Positions 7,634-16,823 are shown, numbered from the stretch's first letter. The stretch: 64,000 nucleotides of DNA from Spirosoma sp. SC4-14 (GCF_037201965.1 NZ_CP147518.1:5883001-5947000), one strand, 5' to 3'. The notes: generated by a model from the letters alone, not told the origin. Numbers and translations: made by a program.

Positions 7634-8521
7634 ATGAAACTAGCTGCCATCGATATAGGTTCCAATGCAGCCCGTCTGCAAATTTCTACTGTACTCCATA
7701 ATGATAATGTCGTGAGTTTCAAACGGGTCGAATATGTTCGATTTCCGCTCCGGCTGGGTCACGATGTATTCAATTTTGGTGAGCTCACACCCGAAAGTGA
7801 GGCCCGAACCGCCAAGCTGATGCAGGTCTATAAGTTATTGATGGAACTGCACGAAGTAGAAGACTACATGGCCTGTGCAACATCGGCCATGCGCGAATCC
7901 TCAAACGGCCACGATGTTGCCAAACGGATTGAAGCTGAAACCGGCATAAAAATTCATATTATCGACGGCCAGAAAGAAGCCGAACTGATCAATAACGTAG
8001 TTGTTCAGGCGCTCGACGACCAGCAATTTCTGCATATCGACGTGGGGGGGGGCAGCACCGAGTTGAATCTATACAAAAACCGGCAAAAGATTAATTCCAA
8101 ATCGTTTAAAATTGGATCGGTGCGATTACTGGAAGGCAAAGAAACCAAAGGAGCCTGGCGAAAAATTGAAGATTGGGTCGAAGACAATATCGATTCGACT
8201 GAAGAACTAATTGCCGTTGGTACGGGTGGTAATATTAGCAAACTGTTCAATCTGGCATCTAAAATATCCGAAACAGAAACCACTCGCGCCGAAATAGAAC
8301 GCATCCGTAATTACATTGCGGGCTTCGACCAGGAAGATCGCATCAACAAGTTGCGCCTGAATGCCGACCGCGCCGATGTAATTGTACCAGCCGCCGACAT
8401 TTATATTTCAGTGATGCGCTGGGCCGGTGCCAATAGAATTATTGTTCCTGATCTGGGGCTGAAAGATGGGATTATCCAACTGGTTTATGCTCAGTTGAAA
8501 AAGCGGAAGCATTTGCCCTAA
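7634..8521 (+). CDS. Ppx/GppA family phosphatase (exopolyphosphatase-like)
   Basis: A 295-residue ASKHA-fold phosphatase of the Ppx/GppA family, which hydrolyses polyphosphate or pppGpp. The N-terminal phosphate loop is MKLAAIDIGSNAARLQI, the second is DVGGGSTELNLY, and an adenosine-type motif is GTGGNISKL. It has only the two ASKHA subdomains, without the C-terminal HD-like domain of E. coli Ppx, as is common for short family members. Substrate preference cannot be told from sequence. The gene stands alone, followed by a 14-base perfect hairpin. Confidence 0.88.
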   Translation: MKLAAIDIGSNAARLQISTVLHNDNVVSFKRVEYVRFPLRLGHDVFNFGELTPESEARTAKLMQVYKLLMELHEVEDYMACATSAMRESSNGHDVAKRIEAETGIKIHIIDGQKEAELINNVVVQALDDQQFLHIDVGGGSTELNLYKNRQKINSKSFKIGSVRLLEGKETKGAWRKIEDWVEDNIDSTEELIAVGTGGNISKLFNLASKISETETTRAEIERIRNYIAGFDQEDRINKLRLNADRADVIVPAADIYISVMRWAGANRIIVPDLGLKDGIIQLVYAQLKKRKHLP

Positions 8522-8531
8522 AACATTCTCT

Positions 8532-8565
8532 ATGACTCGATTTGAACTTTCTCAAATCGAGTCAT
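8532..8565. terminator. Perfect 14-base hairpin after the ppx/gppA-like gene
   Basis: ATGACTCGATTTGA / TCAAATCGAGTCAT with a six-base loop lies 10 bases after the stop codon. There is no T-run, so it could act as a 3' stability element rather than a classical terminator. Confidence 0.55.
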
Positions 8566-8610
8566 AATTGGTCTTATTTGCCATCCCGGCCGGCTAAACT
8601 ATAATTGAAC

Positions 8611-8735
8611 CTGTTTAAACTTTTGCCTTTTTACCACAGAGAACCACTTCTGCTTAGCGGGCTTTGCGTATAATCTTTGCGTTCTCGGCGGTAAAAAGGA
8701 ACGCATTTGATGATTATTCCAGAACGTTTAAACAG
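8611..8735. repeat. Nested degenerate inverted repeat, intergenic
   Basis: The outer arms CTGTTTAAAC (8611-8620) and GTTTAAACAG (8726-8735) enclose inner arms CCTTTTTACC (8626-8635) and GGTAAAAAGG (8690-8699). The centre reads ACCACAGAGAACCACTTC... CTTTGCGTTCTCGGCGG, resembling widespread intergenic repeats built on a CACAGAG/CTTTGCG theme. No gene is present in it. Confidence 0.5.
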
Positions 8736-8785
8736 CCTCATTGCTTTCGGACTCAAACAGAAAGATGTTGTTCGAGTCAATTCTA

Positions 8786-9853
8786 TCAATCCATCTGGAG
8801 ACGTTCTGTTTCGGCAATCAGTTCGTCGAAGATCTCACCCGTTGGTTTGGCTTTGGTAGTAGAAGCCGACTGACCTGCCCACATATTCGTGAATTCGGCG
8901 TTATTCTGGCTTTGAGCAACTGCCCGTAATTGGGTTGTTATGCTGTTCTGAATCGGATAGGCAGGAATAGCCAGCCCCGAGCGATCGACCGATTCCATAA
9001 ATGTATTGATAATTCCGCGCGCCCATCGTCCAGAAAATGAACGGGTAAGCCTTGTATCGGTCTCAGTTGCTCTCAAGATTCGATCTTTATAAGCAGCAAT
9101 GGCTTTACTTTCAGGGCTTGCAATAAAAGCGGTTCCGATCTGAACCCCGGAAGCTCCCAGCATCATGGCGGCTTTTATCGTCGTGCCGTTGTAAATTCCA
9201 CCCGCGGCCAGCAATGGCTTCCGTACCTGACTAGCTACCTGCGGTAGTAAGGCCATCAGCCCAACCATTGGCAGCGAATCGGTAGCTAAAAATGATCCCC
9301 GATGCCCGCCCGCTTCAATGCCCTGAATGGTTATGGCGTCGATATTCTTTTCGCTCATAAATTGGGCTTCGGCAACCGAGGTAGCGTTGGCAATCAGCCT
9401 ACTGCCTGCTGCTTTCAGCCGCGCCATCGATTCGTCGTCGATGATGCCAAATGTGAAACTAACCACCGGAATTTGTTCCCGAATAAGGACCTCAATCTGC
9501 TCCTGATAAGCATAGAACCGTAGCGTTTTCAGATCAACAGGCTCATACGGCAACTGATGCGTATAACAAAAATCACTAAGATACACCTGCATGGCTTCGG
9601 CTTCGGCAACGTCGATGGATGGTATATCATGAGCAAACAGATTGACGGCAAACGGCTTGCTAGTCAGTCCTTTTGTTTGACGAATCAGATCTGATGTCTG
9701 TTGTGGCGATAGCCCACCTACGGGTAGCGACCCCAATCCTCCCCGATTCGCAACAGCAGCCACCATAGCTGGCGTTGTCACGCCAAGCATTGGAGCCTGT
9801 ACAATTGGATACTTAATCGACAGTAAATTTGTCAGTTCATTATTCCAATTCAT
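8786..9853 (-). CDS. NAD(P)H-dependent flavin oxidoreductase, nitronate monooxygenase family
   Basis: A 355-residue FMN-binding TIM barrel of the 2-nitropropane dioxygenase / nitronate monooxygenase / FabK-like family. Signature elements are the N-terminal YPIVQAPMLGVTTPAMVAAV, the central GIEAGGHRG that carries the catalytic His of nitronate monooxygenases, and the phosphate-binding LLAAGGIYNG followed by GASGVQIGTAFI. It probably oxidises alkyl nitronates as a detoxification step, but family members also include enoyl reductases and quinone reductases. It is convergent with the ppx/gppA gene and divergent from the adenosine deaminase. Confidence 0.88.
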   Translation of the reverse strand: MNWNNELTNLLSIKYPIVQAPMLGVTTPAMVAAVANRGGLGSLPVGGLSPQQTSDLIRQTKGLTSKPFAVNLFAHDIPSIDVAEAEAMQVYLSDFCYTHQLPYEPVDLKTLRFYAYQEQIEVLIREQIPVVSFTFGIIDDESMARLKAAGSRLIANATSVAEAQFMSEKNIDAITIQGIEAGGHRGSFLATDSLPMVGLMALLPQVASQVRKPLLAAGGIYNGTTIKAAMMLGASGVQIGTAFIASPESKAIAAYKDRILRATETDTRLTRSFSGRWARGIINTFMESVDRSGLAIPAYPIQNSITTQLRAVAQSQNNAEFTNMWAGQSASTTKAKPTGEIFDELIAETERLQMD

Positions 9854-9976
9854 GATTAGAATTCCGCTAGTATTCTGCCGAACAACGTTTATTTTGGCAT
9901 CAGAAGTTGGTGCTATAGCGGGAACGCTTCCGGTTACCTCCCGAGTTCATCAATACAGACTACTCCAACCAAGTTT

Positions 9977-11404
9977 ATGATTCTACGAATCGTTACAACC
10001 GCTTTTGTTCTTGTCGGCAGCATCGGCAGCTATGCCCAAACCGTAAATGCCTATTTTGAAACCATACGGGACAACCATGCGGCTTTAACGGCGTTTTTCT
10101 CGCAGATGCCCAAAGGTGGCGATCTGCACCATCATTACAGCGGGTCTATCTATGCCGAAACGTTTATCAGTTACGCGATCGAGCATGATTATTTCATTAA
10201 CCGTAAAACCCTGAAGGTGTCGGACAAACAACTCAGCGACGACTGGGTTACGTTCTCGACCCTTCGGCGTGAAGGCACGTTAGCCGACTATCGGCAAAAG
10301 CTCTTTCAAAAATGGTCGGTGAAAGACTATAACCATGTCGATTACCCCTCCGACAAACTGTTCTTCGAAACCTTTTCCAATTTCGGTATTGTGAGCCGGG
10401 CCGACCTGGACAAAGGGCTTCTGGAAATTAAGAATCGGGCCATCAAGGAAAATGTCAGCTATATAGAAACCCTTTTTGTTAATGTTCCCTGCGAAACAGA
10501 ATTGGGCGAACTGACAGCATTCGCAAAAACATTACGGAACCAGCAGACGAGCCACGATACAGTTGCCTGCCTGAACTTATTAGACTCACTATATACGATC
10601 ATTAAGGCAAACGGTATACGTGAGTGTGCGGTTACGTATAATCGGGAGAAACTCGCCCGGTTGCATCACGACCTCAACATCGACGACGCTCGTTTTACGA
10701 TGCGTTATCAAAGCTATGTCATTCGCACCCTTGACCCCATTGAGCTATTTAAAAGCATGATTGCGGCCTTTGAATCGGCTACCGATAGCCCACTGGTCGT
10801 TGGCGTGAATCTGGCTGCACCCGAAGACAATGAAGTGGCTATGAGTGACTACTGGCTGCACATGGTCATGTTCCGTTTTTGCCATACCAAATACCCGTCC
10901 GTAAAAATTTCGCTACACGCGGGCGAGTTGGCTCTGGGTCTCGTAAAGCCGGAAGAACTAACCTGGCATATTAGTTCAGCAGTTCATCTGGCCGGTGCCA
11001 ACCGAATCGGACACGGTGTCGATATCCCCTATGAAGCCAATTGCTATGACTTGTTGCGCTATATGCATCAGCAGAAAATTGCCGTCGAAATCAACTTATT
11101 TAGCAACGAATTTATCCTGAAAATAAAAGACGATAAGCACCCCATCAGCCTGTATAACGACTTTGGCGTACCTATCGTGATTTGTACCGACGATGCGGGT
11201 GTGCTCCGCAGCAACCTGACCGATCAGTATGTACTGCTGGCCAAACGATATAAATGGGTTTCGTATACCGACATCAAACGGTTCGTATTCAACAGCATTA
11301 CGTATAGTTTCATTGAAGAAGAATCGGTCAAAAAAGCACTGCTTGCCGACTTGAATCAGCGCTTTATTCGGTTCGAAAAATCCATTCCAGCAATTCGGAA
11401 ATAG
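9977..11404 (+). CDS. Secreted adenosine deaminase-like protein
   Basis: A 475-residue protein with an N-terminal signal peptide (MILRIVTTAFVLVGSIGSYAQ), followed by an adenosine/AMP deaminase TIM barrel. Metal ligands are visible in PKGGDLHHHYSGS (HxH), ISLHAGEL, RIGHGVDI and VICTDDAGVL. These are the zinc and catalytic His/Glu/Asp motifs of the family. The N-terminal 100 or so residues before the second half of the barrel resemble the extended secreted deaminases (ADGF-like), so the likely role is extracytoplasmic deamination of adenosine for nucleoside salvage. The gene is monocistronic. Confidence 0.9.
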   Translation: MILRIVTTAFVLVGSIGSYAQTVNAYFETIRDNHAALTAFFSQMPKGGDLHHHYSGSIYAETFISYAIEHDYFINRKTLKVSDKQLSDDWVTFSTLRREGTLADYRQKLFQKWSVKDYNHVDYPSDKLFFETFSNFGIVSRADLDKGLLEIKNRAIKENVSYIETLFVNVPCETELGELTAFAKTLRNQQTSHDTVACLNLLDSLYTIIKANGIRECAVTYNREKLARLHHDLNIDDARFTMRYQSYVIRTLDPIELFKSMIAAFESATDSPLVVGVNLAAPEDNEVAMSDYWLHMVMFRFCHTKYPSVKISLHAGELALGLVKPEELTWHISSAVHLAGANRIGHGVDIPYEANCYDLLRYMHQQKIAVEINLFSNEFILKIKDDKHPISLYNDFGVPIVICTDDAGVLRSNLTDQYVLLAKRYKWVSYTDIKRFVFNSITYSFIEEESVKKALLADLNQRFIRFEKSIPAIRK

Positions 11405-11422
11405 GCTATCGTTGGTAATGAA

Positions 11423-11536
11423 GTTGTTGAAACGTTCCAGATTCTGTTAAAACGGAGAAGCTTTTTGTGGTGCTGAGGCATGACAAAATCACTCAATGTC
11501 CTGGCTAACCCTGAACGTTTAAAGAGCTTCAACAAC
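11423..11536. repeat. Spaced inverted repeat between convergent genes
   Basis: GTTGTTGAAACGTTC (11423-11437) faces GAACGTTT...TTCAACAAC (11513-11536). The arms match except for nine extra bases in the right arm. The roughly 75-base spacer has no recognisable gene. It is the only content of the gap between the deaminase and the M81 gene. Confidence 0.5.
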
Positions 11537-11589
11537 AAATTGAGACGTTGGCCTAAGTAATTGAGTTAATGACTATTACTCGCTCAATT

Positions 11590-13167
11590 TTACCGAGCCT
11601 CGCCCGACATCGGCACCCATTTGGCCGACAAATCCGGGGTTTTCATGTCTTTGTCGAACGGAAACATGGGCCGCTCGATGCGTTTATACGGCAACCGGAA
11701 CAAATCCTGATCGACACCGCCAGGTGTAAGTGCCATAATCCAGTCGGCTCGCATGGCATATAGTTCGGGTTCGAGATAGCCGATTTTCACAACCACTATA
11801 TCCGATTCGCGGGGCTTTAGACTCAGGCGGGTGAAATCATTTTCCTTGTGATAGGGCTTCCGTTTCTGGGTGACAATTATATGCACGCTACCCACGTTCA
11901 CGACCACTTCCACCTCGGCATCTTTGTCGCCTTTCACGATAGCTTCAACCGTACCTTTTAACTTTACCGGTGGTGCAAAACGCGCATCGACGTTAGCTCC
12001 TGCGGTTCCTTCTACCTTACCTCCAACGCCAGCGGCAATAGCTTTTTTCACTAATTCCGGATCAGGAAGCGAGGCATAAATTAAGGATGGGCCATCGGCC
12101 CGCTGAAACTCCGGGCGATTCAGAATCTGCGTCAGTGTCCAGGTAACATCGCCAGCACCACCCGCAGTTGGGTTATCGCCCGTGTCGCTGATAAAGAACG
12201 GATGTATTGGGCTGGCAAGCGCTTTGGCCAGACACTGCTCCAACGTACCGACCGGCGCCACAAAATCGAACTGCGACCGAACATCCCAGAAACTGCGCGC
12301 CAGTTTTTCGGCCACCTGGGTAACTTTCTGCTTATCGTCGCCGGTAACCATCACGGCGGCATGATTGCGTGGTTCATCGGCCCAGGCATACCCAATCCAG
12401 ATACCAGCATCAACAATACCTTCCTGCTTGTCGGCTAGTGGTGCTACCTGCTGATACAAACTCTTACCAGGTTCAATGCGGGTACTGGTTTTCTCTCCCG
12501 GCAACAGAATTGGCACGGTTATCAGCGCTTTATAGGCCGGTTTCCCTTTACCGCTTTTGATGCGTTCGAGCAAATTCACAACAGCCCGCTCTTTAGTCTG
12601 CATGGCATCTTCATGAGGAGCCATACGGTAACAGGTCATCAGATCAGTGTTCTGAGCCAGTCGCCAGGATACGTTACCGTGCAAATCCATTGAGGTAGAA
12701 ATGAGCGTCTTATACCCAATTACCTGTCGAATTCGGGTAATCAGATCACCTTCCGGATCGTCGAGTCCCTTCACACTCATGGCCCCATGAATGTCGAAAT
12801 ACAGGCCATCGTAGGGCGCATATTTTTTGAGCGAATCCAGCATCTTATGAACCAGCGATTCGTAGGCTTCACGGGTTACGGCTCCGCCCGGCAACGACTT
12901 CCCCACAACTGTTGGAAACCAGGCGGCCTTTTTGCGCAAAGGCGATATGGGCATCATAAACGGATAGGCATTGAACACCTCAGCACTGTAGCGGGCATGA
13001 AAAGCTTCTTCGTGCGTGACGGCAGGCGAAAACGTACTGGATTCGATCCCTAATCCAGCAATGGCAATTCGGGGTAAGTTCGTCTGCTTTTGGCTTGCAG
13101 ACGCCTGGCCCAATGCCCAGCCAGCGGCAAAAATCAATGCCGCACATCCTAACATGATCTGTTTCAT
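11590..13167 (-). CDS. Secreted M81-family metallopeptidase (MlrC-like)
   Basis: About 525 residues with a signal peptide (MKQIMLGCAALIFAAGWALG). The N-terminal MlrC domain starts RIAIAGLGIESSTFSP and includes FDIHGAMSVKGLDDPEGDL and STSMDLHGNVS. The Asp/His residues there match the zinc site of MlrC microcystinase-family proteins. The C-terminal MlrC domain includes DTGDNPTAGGAGDVTW. MlrC degrades linearised microcystin products; most relatives have unknown substrates and many are probably amidohydrolase-like. Start is taken at 13167; ATG at 13173 adds two residues. Confidence 0.87.
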   Translation of the reverse strand: MKQIMLGCAALIFAAGWALGQASASQKQTNLPRIAIAGLGIESSTFSPAVTHEEAFHARYSAEVFNAYPFMMPISPLRKKAAWFPTVVGKSLPGGAVTREAYESLVHKMLDSLKKYAPYDGLYFDIHGAMSVKGLDDPEGDLITRIRQVIGYKTLISTSMDLHGNVSWRLAQNTDLMTCYRMAPHEDAMQTKERAVVNLLERIKSGKGKPAYKALITVPILLPGEKTSTRIEPGKSLYQQVAPLADKQEGIVDAGIWIGYAWADEPRNHAAVMVTGDDKQKVTQVAEKLARSFWDVRSQFDFVAPVGTLEQCLAKALASPIHPFFISDTGDNPTAGGAGDVTWTLTQILNRPEFQRADGPSLIYASLPDPELVKKAIAAGVGGKVEGTAGANVDARFAPPVKLKGTVEAIVKGDKDAEVEVVVNVGSVHIIVTQKRKPYHKENDFTRLSLKPRESDIVVVKIGYLEPELYAMRADWIMALTPGGVDQDLFRLPYKRIERPMFPFDKDMKTPDLSAKWVPMSGEAR

Positions 13168-13392
13168 GCTCACAAGTTAATCTGGCTACGAAACACCGGC
13201 AAATCGCACCCGGCTTTTCTTTTGGCTTTCTGTGTTTATTAACCCATAATGCACCCCGGTTTTTACCTACAAAAAACACGACAATGTATACCAAAACAAA
13301 CAAAGAGGCCCAACTGGCTATAATGAAGCTAAACAAACCGTAAAATTTCACAAAAAACCCTTTATGTATATTTTACATAATAAACCTTTGTG

Positions 13393-13416
13393 TAGTTTTG
13401 ATAGCGAGAATCGCTA
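13393..13416 (+). promoter_or_regulatory. Candidate promoter and start-site hairpin for the amidohydrolase gene
   Basis: The -7 box TAGTTTTG (13393-13400) fits the consensus. It is followed by the perfect small hairpin TAGCGA-GAA-TCGCTA (13402-13416) at the likely transcription start. No convincing -33 element is seen. The rest of the divergent gap 13168-13450 shows nothing else. Confidence 0.45.
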
Positions 13417-13450
13417 TTAACATATCGACGTACCCAAATCGTATTATCTC

Positions 13451-14440
13451 ATGAAAACCTTTACGCTGGCAATAGCGGGCCTACTTGTCGCGGGCTTTTC
13501 ATTTGCCCAGACCACCCCACCCAAACGGCCGCTTCCTATCATCGACGTGCACGTACACGCGATGAAGGTAAATCCGGGTTTTGCCATTGAAATGTGTCCC
13601 TGGTTTTTAAGAGACATGCCAGGTGGAGACCCCAATCAGCAAATGCGGGCTTTCCTCAATACTGAATGTGTCGATCCGCTACAACCAGCCAAATCGGATG
13701 CAGAGATGGAGAAAGCCGTACTGGAAACGATGGAGCGGCTCAATATGACCATTGTAGCCTATGGCGATCCGCAGATTCTGCACCGATGGAAAAAAGCGGC
13801 TCCCGACCGGGTAATTCCGGGTATTGGCGTCAGCTCGCCCGATGAAATGAGTGTTAAAGCATTTACCGACTCGCTATCGTCGGGCTTTTATCAGGTTATG
13901 GGCGAAGTAGCTCCCCAGTACAGAGGGCTTTCACCGAGCGATATGAGCCTGGACGAATACTTTGCAGCCGCCGAAAAATTGAATATTCCCGTTGGTATTC
14001 ACATGGGAACGGGCGGCAACGGAATGGCCAATATTAACCAGGGCAAGTATAGGGCCTCGCTGGGACGACCATTTCTGCTCGAAGATATGCTGGCCCGGCA
14101 TCCGAAACTGAAGATTTGGGTAATGCATGCAGGCTACCCAATGATCGACGAGATGATTGCCCTGATGGGAGCCAATGCCTACGTATACGTCGATCTGGCG
14201 GGTTTTATCTGGAGCTATCCTCAGGCCGAAATCCATGCGTACCTCAAACGACTGGTGCAGGCTGGTTTTGGCAAACGGATATTATATGGTACTGATTTTA
14301 TGATGTGGCCAAAGTTATTTGAAACTTCCATCAGCGTAATCGAAAATGCTGATTATCTATCGTTCGATCAGAAGCGGGATATTATGTTCAACAATGCCGT
14401 TCGCTTTTTCCGGTTAGATCCCAAGAAGTTTAAATACTAG
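13451..14440 (+). CDS. Secreted amidohydrolase (amidohydrolase_2 / TIM-barrel metal-dependent hydrolase)
   Basis: 329 residues with signal peptide MKTFTLAIAGLLVAGFSFAQ. A metal-dependent hydrolase barrel follows: IIDVHVHAM (HxH metal site), GIHMGTGGNG, KIWVMHAGYPM and ILYGTDFMMWP (His and Asp ligands). This matches the amidohydrolase_2 family, which contains decarboxylases and lactonases as well as amidases. The substrate cannot be named. Export to the periplasm or outside is predicted. The gene ends in a strong hairpin and is divergent from the M81 gene. Confidence 0.87.
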   Translation: MKTFTLAIAGLLVAGFSFAQTTPPKRPLPIIDVHVHAMKVNPGFAIEMCPWFLRDMPGGDPNQQMRAFLNTECVDPLQPAKSDAEMEKAVLETMERLNMTIVAYGDPQILHRWKKAAPDRVIPGIGVSSPDEMSVKAFTDSLSSGFYQVMGEVAPQYRGLSPSDMSLDEYFAAAEKLNIPVGIHMGTGGNGMANINQGKYRASLGRPFLLEDMLARHPKLKIWVMHAGYPMIDEMIALMGANAYVYVDLAGFIWSYPQAEIHAYLKRLVQAGFGKRILYGTDFMMWPKLFETSISVIENADYLSFDQKRDIMFNNAVRFFRLDPKKFKY

Positions 14441-14444
14441 CTCA

Positions 14445-14482
14445 GATAGGGGCAGCTTTTCGGCCAGAAAGCTGCCCCTATC
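14445..14482 (+). terminator. Perfect 15-base hairpin after the amidohydrolase gene
   Basis: GATAGGGGCAGCTTT / AAAGCTGCCCCTATC with an eight-base loop starts five bases after the stop codon. It lacks a clear T-run but is very stable. Confidence 0.7.
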
Positions 14483-14557
14483 CACTTCTTTACATTAAAA
14501 TATAAGTATAAATACGTTATTCTGGCGTTAGGCTATTCCACTTTTGGTTTTTAGTAT

Positions 14558-14565
14558 TATTTTTG
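14558..14565 (+). promoter_or_regulatory. Candidate -7 box TATTTTTG
   Basis: This fits TAnnTTTG and lies about 22 bases before the TTG start at 14587. It supports transcription beginning just ahead of that unusual start codon. Confidence 0.4.
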
Positions 14566-14586
14566 GGATAAATTTACCTGATCTGC

Positions 14587-15126
14587 TTGAAGAAATTTGT
14601 CTCCATCGGTCTCTTTGTATTGCTCGTGTATCACACACTAGCCTATGTGCTGGTGTTTGTTGGTGCCTGGTGGCAGGCCGAGCATGACCTCTCGGAGCGG
14701 CTTCAGGTTTTTCGATCGGTAGATAGCATCGTAGAGTTTCAGATTCCGCTGAAAGATAAGCCCGATGTAAGTTCGCTGACTAAAACCACTAGTGATGGCT
14801 TTACCTACCGCGGCCATTATTACGATGTGGTCAGTCTGGAAATCAGTGGCGACACGCTTCACATAGCTGGTCTTGAATCAGAAAAGCGTTCGTTCTGGCA
14901 AGGCGATCTGCTGTCGTTCCTGAACAAGCACATTACGGGCGATACGGGTGCCAGTCAGAAAGCGAATCAGTTTCTTAAATTTCTGCTGAAAGAGTACTCC
15001 ATCAATCCGCGAGTTGCTTTTCAGTTTTTATCTCCTCACCGGCGCGAATCGATCCGTATTCCGGATGCAACCTTCGTTATTGCTGCTCGTGCCCTTCCTG
15101 TGCATTCGCCCCCGCCAGAAGTCTGA
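14587..15126 (+). CDS. Hypothetical membrane-anchored protein, TTG start
   Basis: 179 residues beginning at a TTG codon (reading KKFVSIGLFVLLVYHTLAY), with one N-terminal membrane helix. A mixed alpha/beta soluble part of about 150 residues follows and ends in a Pro-rich tail (HSPPPEV). No family is recognised. The segment DTLHIAGLESEKRSFW and the regular hydrophobic pattern suggest a folded extracytoplasmic domain. It is the first gene of the block leading to the TonB receptor genes but is separated from the next by nearly 400 bases, so operon membership is unclear. Confidence 0.6.
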   Translation: MKKFVSIGLFVLLVYHTLAYVLVFVGAWWQAEHDLSERLQVFRSVDSIVEFQIPLKDKPDVSSLTKTTSDGFTYRGHYYDVVSLEISGDTLHIAGLESEKRSFWQGDLLSFLNKHITGDTGASQKANQFLKFLLKEYSINPRVAFQFLSPHRRESIRIPDATFVIAARALPVHSPPPEV

Positions 15127-15509
15127 GATTATCTTCCTGCGCTGTACATGCTCTTTCTGGTAGCCTGTTGCCACCTGTTTTGCTATGCTTTCCTCCCGGA
15201 GTAAGGCTTTGATCTGCCTGTCCCACTAAGCATAGATACAGCACACAAGGCTAGCCATTGAAGCATTCTCTCCGGCGCTTTTGCTACCCAATTCATGAAC
15301 CGAATCAAAGCGATCGATCCAAAACGTATGCTAGCATAGGTTCTGGACACGGCTGTGCTATCGGCGTATTGGGTATGTGATTTACTTATCTCAACTCAGA
15401 CAAAATTTCATTGATGAACCATTCGTGCCTTCCCCATGGCATGAATACCCGGTTCCTAAACACCCCCTTTGGGACGGTCGGCCGCTGCCGATCGGGGGCT
15501 TTTATGCAC
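15127..15509. other. Intergenic region without recognised gene
   Basis: About 380 bases. A frame continuing through the next gene in another phase and a longer N-terminal extension of that gene were judged non-coding. A C/G-rich stretch (ACACCCCCTTTGGGAC... CGATCGGGGGCTTTT, near 15460-15503) lies just before the next start and may be a leader hairpin. Confidence 0.4.
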
Positions 15510-16631
15510 ATGAAAACGATTTATACTATCATTCTGGCAATAGCCTATACCTTATTTTCAATCAGACCGGCCCAGTCGCAGGGCTGTGTAGCGGTGCGGC
15601 ACATGAGCTGCGCAGCCCCAGTAGGAACCAATTCCGCCGATTTTTTCAAGCAGCGGAGTGGTCACTGGCAAGTGTCGGCTGGCTATCGTTTTTTTCGTTC
15701 CTACAAACACTTTGTGGGCGATCAAGAACAGAAACAGCGCGTTGAGCAGGGCACTCAGGTAATCAATATATCACATGCTCTCGATTTGGGTCTGACCTAC
15801 ATGGTCAATCCCCGGCTTTCGTTCTCGGTCAATCTACCCATCCAGTATTACGACCGTTCGTCGCTCTACGAACATTATGGTAACTCGGCAACGCAAAACC
15901 CCGATCACAAGCGGTTTCACACAGGCTCTCAGGGCATCGGCGATTTGCGTATTTCGGGTAGTTATTGGGTGGTTAATCCTGCCAAACTCCCTAAAGCCAA
16001 TCTGGCCGTTGGGTTGGGCGTAAAACTGCCAACCGGCAATTATCGGGCTACCGACCAGTTTCATAAGCTGGACAAAGAAGGCAACGATTACACTGTCACA
16101 CTCCCGGTCGATCAGTCGATTCAGCTTGGCGATGGTGGTGTAGGGATCAATGTTGAACTCCAGGGATATGCCCAACTAGCCACAGGGCTTGCCTTATATG
16201 CCAATGGTTTCTATCTGTTCAATCCTCGCGAAACCAATGGTGTCGTTCGCAACCCACTGGCTACGTCGATTGATCTGGTAACAGGCACGTTCTCGGTGGC
16301 CGATCAGTTTGCGGCCCGTATTGGCCTGAGTCAATCGCTGGGGTTTATGCCGGGTTTATCAGTTATGCTGGGTGGCCGGGTTGAGGGAGTCCCAGCCATC
16401 GATGCCTTTGGTGGCAGTTCGGGCTTCCGTCGGCCTGGCTACATTGTATCGGTTGAACCAGGGCTGGCTTACATGCGTCATAAGACATCCGTAGCAGCTA
16501 CGGTGCCAGTGGCCCTGTATCGCAACCGGATCAAGAGCTATTCTGACCGGCTTGATCCACTCGGACAGAAGCACGGCGATGCGGCTTTTGCCGATTATCT
16601 GGTGTCGATCAATGTATCGCGCTGGTTTTAA
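15510..16631 (+). CDS. Outer-membrane beta-barrel (transporter-like) protein
   Basis: About 373 residues from ATG 15510, where a signal peptide starts (MKTIYTIILAIAYTLFSIRPAQSQ). Upstream in-frame codons give an implausible leader. The mature part begins GCVAVRHMSCAAP and continues with amphipathic strands typical of a porin-like barrel. Examples are LTYMVNPRLSFSVNLPIQYY, GDLRISGSYWV, LAVGLGVKLPTGNY and GINVELQGYAQLATGLALYA, ending in an aromatic residue (SRWF). The strand pattern resembles the MetA-of-phenol-degradation-like transporter family, but the substrate is unknown. It precedes the TonB receptor gene, suggesting an outer-membrane uptake function. Confidence 0.72.
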   Translation: MKTIYTIILAIAYTLFSIRPAQSQGCVAVRHMSCAAPVGTNSADFFKQRSGHWQVSAGYRFFRSYKHFVGDQEQKQRVEQGTQVINISHALDLGLTYMVNPRLSFSVNLPIQYYDRSSLYEHYGNSATQNPDHKRFHTGSQGIGDLRISGSYWVVNPAKLPKANLAVGLGVKLPTGNYRATDQFHKLDKEGNDYTVTLPVDQSIQLGDGGVGINVELQGYAQLATGLALYANGFYLFNPRETNGVVRNPLATSIDLVTGTFSVADQFAARIGLSQSLGFMPGLSVMLGGRVEGVPAIDAFGGSSGFRRPGYIVSVEPGLAYMRHKTSVAATVPVALYRNRIKSYSDRLDPLGQKHGDAAFADYLVSINVSRWF

Positions 16632-16682
16632 GCTATCTCCAGTCACAATCCTGAAAGCCTCAAAAGAGGGGGTTTCTATTAG

Positions 16683-16715
16683 CAGTTGAGTATAGTCTCA
16701 GACCATACTCAACTG
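16683..16715 (+). terminator. Hairpin before the TonB receptor gene
   Basis: The perfect 11-base stem CAGTTGAGTAT / ATACTCAACTG with an 11-base loop lies about 50 bases after the barrel gene. It probably separates the transcripts of the barrel and receptor genes. Confidence 0.55.
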
Positions 16716-16823
16716 TTGGATCTGTCGTACTCAAATTGCCGCTCCAACACGCTCTTTTGGCTTGCAGGGTCTTAGGCTTATCTATGCCCATTGGAGCCTA
16801 ATTGTCAACGTTAAAAGCTGATC

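Noticed and set aside
8043..8052. Run of eight G in the ppx/gppA-like gene as a frameshift site
   Set aside because: The frame continues normally through VGGGSTEL into the rest of the domain, so there is no sign of a broken or programmed-shift gene.
15460..15503. C/G-rich stretch resembling the ends of the metH DUF559 element
   Set aside because: It shares only CCCCCTTTGGG-type words; no nuclease frame or second end is nearby, so it is better explained as a leader hairpin or chance.
15377..15745. 122-codon open frame ahead of the barrel gene
   Set aside because: It overlaps the barrel gene in another phase, lacks family features and reads like translated shadow sequence; the barrel frame has a signal peptide.
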